Source: Heterotrichella gracilis (lineage: Eukaryota; Sar; Xanthophyceae; Tribonematales; Xanthonemataceae). From it: DNA of 21,208 nucleotides. The translations under genes were made by a program, and so were the position numbers. The first letter of the stretch is position 1; the number at the start of each line of letters is the position of its first letter. The stretch is taken from positions 1 to 21,208 of the forward strand of contig JAULBX010029544.1 of NCBI GenBank assembly GCA_032358255.1, given 5' to 3'. Under the pieces are notes generated by a model that was not told the DNA's origin, made no database searches, and worked only from the letters and a program-made list of their open reading frames with translations. This document shows positions 1 through 9,256 of this stretch, piece by piece.

Positions 1-131
1 GGGGGAGGGGCACTGTTCGACTTGGTTAGTGGCGATGGAATGGTGCGGTAGGAAGCTGGGTAGAGGGCGGGGTTGGCGCTGCTGGTAGCGGGCCTTTGTG
101 TGCATGTGCCACGTGGGCCGGGGTACACGAT

Positions 132-157
132 GAGGGTTTAGGGTTTAGGGTTTAGGG
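132..157 (+). repeat. Interstitial telomere-type repeat (TTTAGGG)3
   Basis: Three uninterrupted TTTAGGG units lie in the region upstream of the first visible TGD1 exon. Bases 1-344 otherwise hold no exon that I can recognise. Confidence 0.9.
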
Positions 158-344
158 GCATCCACCCCAACCCGTGCTCTGACGGATACGGCATGGGGTT
201 GATGCATTTGCCTGTCAGTCACCCTGCCTGGCCAGGCTCAAAGGGTTTTTGCCTAGGGTTTGCAAAACACCATCCGACCTGCCAGGCCTGCCCCAGGTAG
301 ACTGTGATGCAGCGGAGTTGTATAATAGCCCCACCTGCAGGAGC

Positions 345-436
345 CTGGTTGCACGCGAGTTCACTCCCCTTGGTCCCTGACGGTACTGCGCCCCCCTTGT
401 GCGTGAGTTCACCAAGCTTGGCCTGACCCTATCAGA
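345..436 (+). repeat. Upstream partial copies of the TGD1 exon 513-621 head
   Basis: The 33 bases at 397-429 are identical to 514-546, the first part of the TGD1 exon that encodes VREFTKLGLT, at an offset of 117 bases. The copy lacks the CAG acceptor that precedes the real exon and diverges after the TATCAG at 430-435. A more decayed version lies at 349-376, reading REFTPLG and then a stop, and a further one at 461-490. These are tandem duplicates of roughly 110 bases covering the intron end and the exon head. Confidence 0.85.
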
Positions 437-512
437 TTGTATTATATTCCCCCTGCTTTTACACGACTTTACTCCCCTTGGACCATGACTGTACCGTGGC
501 CCCCCTGTGCAG

Positions 513-2520
513 TTTGTGCGTGAGTTCACCAAGCTTGGCCTGACCCGGTCAGTGGGTGGGGTGCTGGCACTGGCGCTGGCTCGTGAGCTGACACCTGTCG
601 TCACAAGCATCATCCTGGCAGGTGGGGGGTGGGGGGTGGGGAGGTGACACCTGTCTTCACAAGCATCATCCTGACGGGTGGGGGGTGCGGGGATAGGTAA
701 CAGCACCAGGCATGGCGGTCGGTGGTGGGTGGTGGGGGAAGAACAGTAAACTGGTGGATGGGTGGGTGGGTGGGTGTCCTGGGGGTGGGGCTGTGTATAT
801 GAGGGGTGGGGGAGGATGGTGTTTGTGGGGAGTCGACGTGTGATGGACACCATGTTGGGGAGGTGATCTCATGTGGAGGGTACGGTATCGTGTGTGGTGT
901 CAGTATGTATGGATGTGCATTCAGCAGAGCTGGAGCACCATTCAGGCGTAGGAGCAAAAGCCCAGAATCGTTATAAAAAGCTCTAGAACCGCATTGAACA
1001 TCCTCTCATTCCCCTGCAGGACGGGTGGGCAGCGCCTTTGCGGCCGAGCTGGGCACCATGCAGGTTTCGGAGCAGACCGACTCGCTGCGGGTGCTGGGCT
1101 CAGACCCCGTGGACTACCTCATCACCCCGCGCGTGCTGGCCTGCATGATTGCGGGGCCCATCCTCAACCTCATGTGCTTCTGCATGGGTGCGCACTGGAA
1201 AAAGTTGAACACTCTAGAACCCTGAATCTGGAGCCTGAAATGAGAAGTCTAAAACCCTAGGATCCTAATTTCTAGAGCGTTGGGATCTTATTGGCTACCT
1301 CGTCGCCCCGCGCGTGCTGGCCTGCATGATCGCGGGTCCCATCCTCAACCCCATGTGCTTCTGCATGGGTATGTAGAGGAACCCTGGACCCCTGATTCTG
1401 ACAAGCCTAGAAATGACCCTTCTGGCCATCTGTCCAATTTATACCATTGTTTTGGCATTTAATTGCCATTGCTTTTCTTAGCTTATTCTGTGTTAATTTT
1501 AGCGATGCAGGCATGGGCGCCAGCATGCTCCAATTTATACAATTGTATTGGCAATTAAATCCATTTAATTTTCGTGATTAAACTGCAAGATTACGGAGTA
1601 ATATTGCAGTCTAATTTTAATATGTAATCAAATCATTTTCTCCGATGCAGGCATGGGCGCCAGTGTGCTTCTGGCTGAGGCTGTGTATGGCGTGAGCGCC
1701 AACATCATACTGGGTTCGGCAGCCAAGGCGCTGTCCTCCTGGGACATCATCACCAGCATGATCAAGTCCTGGGTGTTTGGGACAATCATCTCAGTGGTGA
1801 GTGGATGGAAGGGATGAAGCAGGGTATGTCAATGTACTAACAGTTATAATATTGGTATGTGTACCCCTGGATGAAGCTAGGTGTGATGCATGGAGTCATA
1901 TGACCGGCATGCTCACAAGTGTGTGGTCGGGAAAATTATACCATGATACTGCAGTGGTGGCTGGAACAAAACAGTAAACTGGTGTGCATGATGAAGTGGT
2001 GGGACACCGGGTGGACTGGAGGGGATTGCGTTCCTCTTTATAACTTCTGAAGTCAATTTACACCACAACTCCTCGAATTGTGGGCATCATGGCATCGAGT
2101 CATGCAATGACCACGCAATTTTCCAGGCCTCGCCTCCTTGCTCCAATCTTTGCGCACTTTTACACCCTCTTTCAACCCTCCTTATACCCTTGCCCCCTTC
2201 TCGAATATTTGCACACTTGAAACCCTTCTCAAACCATAACCCCCCTGCTCCCCCAGGTGAGCTGCTCCTGGGGCTACACCACCTCTCGAATCTTTGCACA
2301 CTTGTAAACCCTCCCTAAACCCTAAACCTTAAACCCTAAAACCCTGCTCCCCCAGGTGAGCTGCTCCTGGGGCTACACCACCTCGGGTGGCGCCAAGGGC
2401 GTGGGAGAAAGCACCACGTCAGCGGTGGTCATCTCCCTGGTCATGATCTTCATCGCAGACTTCTTCCTGTCGTTCCTGTTCTTCCAAGGCCAGGGGGACG
2501 CGCTCAGGAGCTGCATGTGA
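513..2520 (+). CDS. TGD1: TGD1, chloroplast envelope lipid-transporter permease (3' four exons)
   Basis: Exons read at 513-621, 1020-1187, 1651-1796 and 2356-2520; phases 0/1, 1/1, 1/0 and 0 join in frame to 195 residues plus TGA. The protein runs FTKLGLTRSVGG, RVGSAFAAELGTMQVSEQTD, DPVDYLITPRV, DAVYG-like EAVYGVSANII, SCSWGYTTSGGAKGVGEST and a hydrophobic tail ending FFQGQGDALRSCM. This is the MlaE/YrbE permease fold and matches plant TGD1 closely over its C-terminal half (plant TGD1 is about 350 residues). TGD1 is the membrane subunit of the TGD1-TGD2-TGD3 ABC transporter of the inner chloroplast envelope, which moves ER-derived lipid into the plastid. The transit peptide and N-terminal half lie upstream of the window. 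Odd: almost every exon edge has a partial copy next to it (listed separately). A TGTAA at 3144-3148 is the likely poly(A) signal. Identity is very secure; exon ends are inferred from frame and consensus. Confidence 0.95.
645..692 (+). repeat. Downstream partial copy of the TGD1 exon 513-621 tail and donor
   Basis: Bases 645-677 repeat 589-621, which encode TPVVTSIILAG at the exon end, with three or so mismatches at an offset of 56 bases. The G-rich donor stretch after the real exon (622-640) is also repeated after the copy. The copy therefore includes exon tail and donor-like sequence inside the following intron. Confidence 0.85.
1276..1368 (+). pseudogene. Duplicate of the 3' half of TGD1 exon 1020-1187 (possible cassette exon)
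   Basis: This 93-base segment repeats the coding of exon 1020-1187 from about GYLVAPRVLACMI to PMCFCMG, about 85-90% identical over its last 80 bases. It is preceded by TTTCTAG and followed by GTATGT, so it has both splice signals. Its phase is 1 at both ends, the same as its parent exon, and its length is a multiple of three. Inclusion would insert 31 residues carrying a second copy of one membrane-associated segment without shifting frame. It starts ERWDLI instead of matching the parent, and has Pro for Leu at one position, so it may be a decaying duplicate. Whether it is spliced cannot be told from DNA. Confidence 0.75.
1434..1529 (+). repeat. Copy of intron end plus head of TGD1 exon 1651-1796
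   Basis: The 21 bases at 1503-1523 are identical to 1643-1663, which hold the CAG acceptor and the first 13 bases of exon 1651-1796. The AT-rich intron sequence before it (from CCAATTTATAC at 1434) is also repeated from 1530. The duplicate is cut off after the GCCAG and carries no further exon sequence. Confidence 0.85.
2198..2343 (+). repeat. Copy of the acceptor and head of the last TGD1 exon, with CCCTAAA repeats
   Basis: Bases 2245-2285 are identical to 2344-2384 over 41 bases (offset 99), covering polypyrimidine tract, CAG acceptor and the first 29 bases of the terminal exon (VSCSWGYTT). Between the copies the intron motif TCGAATNTTTGCACACTT is repeated (about 2200 and 2285), with an older version near 2143. 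Bases 2308-2343 contain degenerate CCCTAAA telomere-type units. Use of the upstream acceptor would reach TAA after sixteen codons. Confidence 0.9.
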
Positions 2521-2905
2521 GGAGGGGAGGGCGAAGCGGGCGAGGAATGGCCAGGAGGGGGGCGACAGGGGTGGTGCAGTGTATGTCAGGGGGGACGCAC
2601 GGGGGATGCGCTCAGGCGCTGGATGTGAGGAGGGCGAAGCGGGCGAGGAGGGGCGAGGAGGGGGGCGACAGGGGTGGTGCAGTGTAGGGGATGCACGGGT
2701 GGTGCAGTGTAGGGGCGACAGGGGTGTATGTCAGGGGGGATGCACGGGGGATGCGCTCAGGCGCTGGATGTGAGGAGGGGAGGGCGAGGCGGGCGAGGAT
2801 GGGGGCGACAGGGGTGGTGCAGTGTATTGAACGCGGGACGCACGAGGGATGCGCTCAGGAGCTGCATGTGAGGAGGGGAGGGCGTAGGGGCCAGGGACGG
2901 GGGGT
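2490..2905 (+). repeat. Minisatellite containing copies of the TGD1 stop codon
   Basis: About four copies, 95-145 bases each, of a GC-rich unit begin with the last codons of TGD1. Each contains GCGCTCAGG, then GCTGCATGTGAGGAG or GCTGGATGTGAGGAG, then GGGCGACAGGGGTGGTGCAG. Stop-codon-like copies start near 2608, 2755 and 2853 after the true one at 2518. A second short direct repeat, GTGGTCAACAGGCCTGGAA, occurs twice at 2916-2954. The array makes up most of the proximal 3' UTR. Confidence 0.9.
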
Positions 2906-3143
2906 GTTGGAGGGGTGGTCAACAGGCCTGGAAGTGGTCAACAGGCCTGGAAGTGTGAAGTGCATACCCCGTGGGGGAAGGGGGGACTCCGAGGCTTGCT
3001 GCGCTCATTCACCTCGGAATCTACTGGCACGTCGTTGCTAGTCACGCCATGTTTGGAACGGCATGTTCAACTGAGGCAGAATGACATGTGCAGGACACCA
3101 TCTGGAAGTCACCACTGTGGCTATGCTTGCTTGCCAGTCACCC

Positions 3144-3148
3144 TGTAA
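3144..3148 (+). terminator. Putative TGTAA poly(A) signal of TGD1
   Basis: TGTAA is the usual chlorophyte (volvocine) poly(A) signal. This one lies 624 bases after the TGD1 stop, a normal distance for such 3' UTRs. It is a five-base word, so support is only positional. Confidence 0.35.
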
Positions 3149-3329
3149 ATATTTTTCAACACTGCTGGGTTGGTGCGTGTTCACTTTTGACAATGTGTGT
3201 GCGGTTGGAACCAGCCTTCGGAAGGGAGGGAGGGAAGGGAACGCACAAGAGCAGAATTAGGGTGCCACATGCTCACACCTGGGCACCATATGGCATCTTC
3301 TTCTCACAATAATGGCTCACATTAACATT

Positions 3330-3334
3330 TTACA
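3330..3334 (-). terminator. Putative TGTAA poly(A) signal of the lipase-like gene
   Basis: TTACA on the plus strand gives TGTAA on the minus strand 422 bases after the stop at 3756. Together with 3144-3148 it would place the two convergent 3' ends within about 200 bases. I see no gene in 2906-3755. Confidence 0.3.
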
Positions 3335-3755
3335 GAATGAAGCAGGAATGAAGTTGTATACCTTTACACTACCGATGCCACCCACACTGGTCCATTGCCA
3401 CTTAGCAGTACAACTTGGGTCACCTCGGCGTCTGTAGTATTCATCCAAAGGCAGTCACTACTGTTGAAGTTTAAAACGAATAAAACGACTTGCAGCTCTG
3501 ATCAGTACATCAATGAATTCCTCCAAAAATTGGCTGCCAATCAACAGGTTCACCTCCCTTCCCAGAAGTTCATTAAAAGGGCATAACGCTCGAGCACACT
3601 ATGCTATCAGCCACAAAGTTCATCATGGAATTAATTTTGTCCTTCAATGGTCGGTTTTCAGAAAAAAGTCAGCTGCCTGCAGTGCCTTTTGCCGGGGCTT
3701 ACGTAGGACGCAGCAGTGGAACGTGGCACGCACTGCGCTGCATTGCAGGTGTCTG

Positions 3756-6296
3756 TCAGTTCTGCTGGTCAGCAGCCTGCACATAGCCATGCACGCGCTT
3801 GCAGCGCAGCTCCAGCAGCTGTGCGGAGGACATCAGAGACTCCCCAACCTTAAGACTGTAGTAGAACTGCAAGGCGGTCCTCCGCACAGCCCCTGGCAGC
3901 GTCTCAAAACATGGCCAGCTCTCCATCAGGCGCCTTTTGTCAGGGTAGATGTTCCTCGCTGCCTGCGCACGAATGGCAGAGAAAATTCAATCTTACTGTG
4001 ACAAAATGCAGTATGTCAGGGGTGCACATGGGCAAGTGAGGTGCCAAGCATAGGATCACAGATGCATAGATGTTCATTAGAGCTCTGTGCGTGTTCATAT
4101 TGAATCAAATTTGCTGTGTGTATGTAAGCTTGTAGATGCGCATTCACACTTAGATAAACAAAGGGCTCACAAGCATTGCCCTGCCGCAGTCACTGTGCTG
4201 TATGGCTGACAGTTTGATTGATTACCCTGGAGGATGCAGAGCAATTTGCTGTGCAAGCGATGATTATCCCTTCATTTGAGCTATATGGGCATGCCTTGCA
4301 GGAGCCCCCTGATGAGCAACAAGGCAATATTTGTAGCAAATGTGACCAGGGTGTGGTCAAAGCTTTGCACTTCTCACCTCGCTTGCATCAAAGCACCTCA
4401 GCATATTGATGGCGGAATGCTGAAACCGCAACTCCGCGACGCCTGTTCCCACCGCCGCTGTTGTACAAGCTATGCCTGCCTGAGATGCCTTTGCAACCTT
4501 TGTTGTACCCGCCGCCTGTGCAGCGCCAGCTGTCTTTGCAGCGCCCGCCGCCGCCACCCCCCCTGCCTTTGCAGCGCCAGCTGTCTTTGCAGCGCCCGCC
4601 ACCGCCACCCCCGCCTTTGCAGCGCCAGCTGTCTTTGCAGCGCCCGCCACCGCCACCCCCGCCTTTGCAGCACCAGCCGCAGAACCTGTCACTTTTGCCC
4701 ACCCCACAGCCTTTGCCACTGCGCCGAGGCCGCCCATAACCACCTCCGTTATCCCAGTTGCCTCTGCGAACAAGCCAATTCCAGACACAGCACCTCCTAC
4801 CAGTGGTGCACAAATGACGTAATACCCGGCGCACAGGGTTGCGTCCTTCAACGTATACTTGGCCACGCTCCCCAAGCTGGTCTTCATGGGAACCAGCACG
4901 TGGATGACTTCCCCCACCTGACGATTGAGCATGTTGACCATATTGGGTGCCGCTAGGTAGGTAACCACCTTGCGGGAGCAGCGCCAGTCAGCATGCAGGT
5001 GGCTGGATGCCGTGAAGTATGGCTCAGGGAGGCCCGCGCCCTCAAACGCCCTGCGCGTGCCACAGCAGTCCATCATTGAATGCCTGTGCACATCCAAATG
5101 GGCGGGATAATGCACATGAATGCCGCGGAGCTGCGGGATAATTCACATGAATGCCACAAGGTGCTCTACATGCAGGGGCACCGTGTGCACTGGCCATGCT
5201 ACTACATCACTCAAACCACATACTGGGTACTGTCTGCACTGACCATGCCATTTCAGGTAAAGCCTTACTGGTCAATGTAACCCCCTTCAAAGGTCGAGAA
5301 TGGCCCAAGCCCTGCAGGCTCTCCTACTCTGACGAGACCCCGCACACGTGATACAGTACAGGGAAAGCCCTAGTGGCAGTCTTCCCTACCTGGCCTGGAG
5401 TTCCACATGATCACCAAGCTCTGTGAGCAGGAGGCGGCACTCCCGGCAGGCAACCTCCTCAGCAGTCTCCTCCCCGTTGCCCTCCGGCGCCTGCACGGCA
5501 GTCAAAGTAGGTTCAGGACCGATTCGGCTGGGGAGGCATATGGGTACAGTGTACATTTAGGGTTTAGGGTTTAGGGTTTAGGGTTTAGGGTTATATCTGC
5601 CACTATGTTTCAGACTGGTGAACCAGGGACCTCTGGCAGCTCCGGGCCTGGACCCGCAACCAAGTCTCCACTGGACAATACGTCAATGCAGCAATGCAGC
5701 ACTCTTGATACCGGTACCAGCAGGTGCAGCACTCGCACTGCATGGTTACAGCACTCCCGCACCTGAACACCAGGATGGATCCTTGCCAGCGTGCACAGCC
5801 CCTGGGTGGCGCCCAGGCTGTGGCCGAACAGCACCACCCGCAAGTAGATGTTGTGTGCCCTGATGGCCGGCAGGACCTGCCGCAGCAGCTCTGTCAATTT
5901 GGACGCCACCCACGCACAGCCCTCCTCCAGCCCTCTGTGCTCGCTCGCTCGCAGGAGCAGGGAGTTGATCGCCAGCCTGCCGTCGTTGACGAGGTCGCTG
6001 ATCGCGTTGGGGTCTGTGCCGCGGAAAATGGCCGCCAACGTCACAGGGTTATCTGCTGTGCCCAGGTCGCCCGGGAGCGCGTCCCAGGGGAAACTTGCAG
6101 CCTCGTCGTGCCTTGGGAACCAGTAGGGCGTCAATATGCTGATGGCCTGCCCCATGGTGTGTTCCTTGCTGTATTTCAGAGTGTAATGTCCCCCCAACCA
6201 CAAGTTGAGGTTTGGCAAGCCGTCGTACTGAAGGCAGACCGCCTCCAGCTCGTCGTAGGGCGTGATCTTGCGCGTGGTGATGTGAATTCCCGCCAT
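3756..6296 (-). CDS. Class-3-lipase-like alpha/beta hydrolase with Ala/Gly-rich repeat region
   Basis: Model exons are 6296-5763, 5490-5390, 5083-4378 and 3962-3756; phases 0, 2 and 0 match at each junction and give 515 residues. Residues 91-94 are FRGT, as in the strand before the oxyanion region of class 3 lipases, and 158-162 are GHSLG, the GxSxG nucleophile elbow with Ser160. No clear match to the family's usual Asp/His region is visible after the elbow. Residues about 347-415 are low-complexity repeats (AAKAGVAVAGAAKTAG). The last exon reads AARNIYPDKRRLMESW and ends VQAADQQN. Likely an acyl-hydrolase acting on lipid esters, but substrate and location are unknown. The ATG at 6296 sits right after CTGCAG words that could be acceptors, so an upstream exon is possible. 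It converges on TGD1. The first intron carries (TTTAGGG)5. Confidence 0.8.
4515..4685 (-). repeat. In-frame minisatellite coding Ala/Gly repeats
   Basis: Three tandem units of 48-51 bases lie inside the third exon of the lipase-like gene. On the coding strand they encode AAKAGVAVAGAAKTAG twice and a 17-residue variant with GGVAAAG. All length changes are multiples of three, so the frame is kept. Confidence 0.9.
5104..5160. repeat. Short direct repeat beside the exon 5083-4378 acceptor
   Basis: The motif GCGGGATAATKCACATGAATGCC occurs twice, starting near 5103 and 5134, in the lipase-gene intron. On the minus strand its GGCATTCATG resembles GGCATTCAATG, the first bases of the downstream exon. 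This may be another exon-edge duplicate, but the match is short. Confidence 0.5.
5556..5592 (+). repeat. Interstitial telomere-type repeat (TTTAGGG)5
   Basis: Five perfect TTTAGGG units, the longest such array in the window, lie within the intron between lipase-gene exons 6296-5763 and 5490-5390. Confidence 0.95.
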
Positions 6297-7481
6297 CCTG
6301 CAGGATGCCTGCAGTATTGATTTAGTCAGTGGCTGAGGAAAACAAGCAGGTGTTCTGAGGTGTTCTGAGACTGACTTAAATTCCCTATCTCAAAGGACGA
6401 TTTCAGAATCGACACTCGAGTTCTTGTGCAAATGCAGGTGCTATTCAGCAGGACGTCAAGGCATACTACAAAGTACCGGTACCACTTGTATGACTATAGC
6501 ATATGTGTATGCGAAGGTATGTTGTTGGCCTGCACGCACGCTGTGCAGCATGTACGGCACACGGTTCCTGGTTCGGGGTTGGTGGACAGAGATGCTCGTC
6601 GGGGTATCGGGTACCCGGCCGGGGTGTCCACAACCTGAATGCAAGGGTTCGCGAGGGTGGTGGTGCGAGCACTGAGCAGACCTAACATCCTTACCTGCCT
6701 ATGGCTGCAGCAGCCTCGTTTCAGGATGGAGGTTGGGCCTCCTGGAACACAAGTAGGTGGGACGGAACGCACCCCAGACCCGAGCCCTTGCTACCCAGTA
6801 CTTGCCTCTCAAACCAGGGTGTGTCCCGTGGCAGGTCGGTAGCGAAGTGGTCACGACACCTCGCAAAACTTTGCCCCGTTTATGTGAGACGGAACTGTTT
6901 GCTTCGTTTTGTAGTTCTTGCGTGGTTGCTTTTGGAACCGGCGAGCATCGCCGTGACGATAGCGCGATCGTCGCATGCAAACCCTTGCATAGGGCACGAT
7001 CTGACTACATAAACTTACATAATTTGTTTTGCGTTCAAATACCTGCAACCGAATGTTAACGTTCTGCTTGAGGGTGATGTTCATAAGCCTACACCAGTAA
7101 GCTTAGACCAAAAGACACCCTTACAAGCTGCAATTCTGTACCACTGACACTGAAGGCAGCTGAATGGCACGATTTTGACACGAAACGATTTTCTTTGCTG
7201 CAGGAGGCGGAACCCTTCTAGCGCAACCCCTACTCGCAGCTAGTCCGCACATGTCATTCAAGCAGCTCAACATACAGCCTAGGACTTACCATGTAGGACG
7301 TTAGGGTTTCTCAAACATATATCCACAACATGCCATCATTTTATTGGTTACGTGCCTTCGGTCGCCAGCATTGGCCGGAGCCAATTATCACAGTGGTGGA
7401 AGTAGATAAAATTTTAACCAGCGACAAGTATCCCAGGGCACACTAGTCCCTAAACCTTAAACTACCCCCCACAACACCCAC
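6297..7481. other. Spacer without a recognised gene
   Basis: I see no convincing exon on either strand. The stretch holds a small palindrome CGGGTACCCG near 6608 and an AT-richer part at about 7000-7440. Short CCCTAAA/CCTTAAA words lie at 7447-7461. It contains the promoter of the lipase-like gene if that gene starts at 6296. Confidence 0.5.
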
Positions 7482-8150
7482 CTTTTAGCAAGCTGCCTGT
7501 GGTCCCGGTGCTCCAGCCATACCCCGCGTGCAGGCTGCGCACCATAAGCGCTAACACGCGCATGAACTGGGCCACAGAAGACCGCTGAGCAGTTCCAATG
7601 CCTGCAGTCACTCGTCCCGCATGCATATGGCTGCCAGGTGGGTGGCGATGCGCCAGGAGCATTGCTCGAGGGGAAGCTGCGTGGGAAGGGGGTAAAACGG
7701 GGGGTTGAGGGTGTAGCGCGAGTGACGGGGGTTGCAGGGTTTAAGATTTGGGGTTTATGCTTAGAGGCTACCTGCTAGGGAGAGGCGTTGTGACGCAGCT
7801 GTATGGGCAGCAGGGGGAGCTGCAGGGCTGAGAATAACTAAAATGGGGAGTACCCAGCTGGTTAGGGTGTACCATGTATGGATGGATGGCATGTATGCAC
7901 GTATGGATGGCTTGCAATTTGGGCTATATTCAATAATTAGGGTGTACAAGGCTGGCTCTTGATACCTGGCCAGCGCCTGTTTAGGGTTTCCGAATTAGGG
8001 TTTAGGGTTTAGGGTGTCGCACCTCCAGCGCCACAGTCGCCCTTGTTCCGCACCAGCTCCAATCATATTCAGGGTTTGCGAGTGAGGGTTCAGGGTTTAG
8101 AGTTTAGGGTTTCGCACCTCCAGTGCCCGCAGTTGCCCCTGTTGCGCCCT
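7482..8150 (-). pseudogene. Broken duplicate of the 5' exons of the MYND gene
   Basis: The segment 7676-7482 on the minus strand aligns end to end with MYND-gene exon 12581-12381. It keeps the ACGCAG acceptor, EQCSWRIATHLAA (parent EQRSWRTTTHLEA), VLALMVRSLHAGYGW (parent VFALVVRWRHAQYGW) and an AAAAG|GTGGGT donor. It has an in-frame TGA just after MRDE and a net four-base deletion that shifts frame. Upstream, 8010-8032 is identical over 23 bases to 13061-13083, the donor edge of MYND exon 1 (ALE|), and 8103-8150 holds a more diverged version. The two blocks lie in the same order and strand as in the intact gene 5 kb away. No further copied exons were recognised toward 6300. Confidence 0.8.
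7979..8113 (+). repeat. Interstitial telomere-type repeats in the pseudogene
   Basis: TTTAGGG units occur at 7979-8013 (with one TTTCCGAATTAGGG interruption) and in degenerate form at 8085-8113. Each abuts a copy of the exon-1 donor edge (TCGCACCTCCAG on the plus strand). Confidence 0.85.
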
Positions 8151-9256
8151 AGGGTATACAGCGCCGGCACGTGCAGGGCTGTCCATGGTCCTGTGGACCC
8201 AACGCCTGTTTGGTGGAGTGGTGTGGTGGTGCCGGTGGTGGGCTGGTAGCAAGTGTGCCAGTGGCAGGGTTGGGACAAAGCCTGCCTAGGGTTAGTTTGG
8301 TGTGACACCCTTGACACACCCCCGTGTAGTGGACTGGTATGTTACGGGTGCTGGTTGAGAGGCCTGCCTGCAGGTGGAAGAGCAGGTTTCAAGGGCAACG
8401 GGGAGGGTTCCGGTCACCAGTACAGACTATGGGAGGCCTAGACAAGTTGACCAGACTAGTGTGACCCACCACAAGGGTGAGTGCGGTACAGGGGACCTAT
8501 GACCTATTTTAAGCTGAGGCCCTCCAGGTGTGAACTGTGGGGCCCGCAGGGCGCAGCGCGCCGTCAGAGGAACACGCATGCAACGCAGGTTTGCAACAGG
8601 CCCTTTACAAAGGGGAGGTGCCGGTGGTATGCGGTGGGATTACCCCTGTAAGACACACATGCATGCATGTATACGAGCGGGCGAGCGGGTGAGGGACCTA
8701 CAGGTCACTCGCTCACCTACAGGCAAGACCTTGGGCAGGCTGCAATACTCGACCTGGCACCGCTCGCCGCAGCGTCAGCGTGTGTTTCTGGTTGCCGTTG
8801 GGATGCAAGTATAGTTAATTAAAGGGCATACACACCTCTGGGTACACGCCAAAGCAGCTGCAGCACGTCGCCGCCGAAACAGCACCAACATTCTAACTGC
8901 CAGTACCAGTCAGTATTGGAGTCCATGCCCCTCATCGTTTGCAATTGCCTATGCCCCAGTGATTCCTTTCAGTGCCATGACATGGGCCAATAGCCTAAGG
9001 GCAGTGGTGCTTCATGCTATTCAGGACCTTGTGAACCCTTCTTTCCTTCTTGACACAGGGTGCTGAGAGTGGACGCATCTGAATCAGTGCAAAGGTGCCA
9101 GATGCTCACTTGGCAGTTGCGCCGCGATAGATGCTAGTCAAAGGCCATAACAGGGGTTCAGAAGCGTGCTGCACGCCCATGCCCATTCCCAGAGCAGCCC
9201 ACAATAGTTTTACATGACCCACTCAGGGTCTGACGAGGTACCTGGTAGCATTCATC
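8151..9256. other. Spacer and likely 3' UTR of the MYND gene
   Basis: No convincing exon is seen. A TTACA at 9210-9214 (TGTAA on the minus strand) lies 43 bases after the MYND-gene stop and may be its poly(A) signal, though that is closer than usual. A short ATGCATGCATG tract lies near 8658. Confidence 0.4.

Noticed and set aside
215..957. Long minus-strand open frames rich in Pro and His
   Set aside because: They are antisense to G-rich repeats around a clear TGD1 exon (513-621) and have only low-complexity content.
3395..4001. Plus-strand open frames in the 3.4-4.0 kb region
   Set aside because: The minus strand at 3962-3756 encodes the phase-matched last exon of the lipase-like gene; the plus frames have no recognisable domain.
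4276..4956. 226-residue plus-strand Cys-rich frame
   Set aside because: Its CLCSA repeats are the antisense of the Ala/Gly repeats of the lipase-like exon.
5848..6320. Plus-strand frames opposite the hydrolase exon
   Set aside because: The minus strand carries FRGT and GHSLG motifs in one frame and joins in phase to the next exon.
7020..7060. tRNA-like GTTCAAAT word
   Set aside because: No matching stems or anticodon arm could be folded around it.
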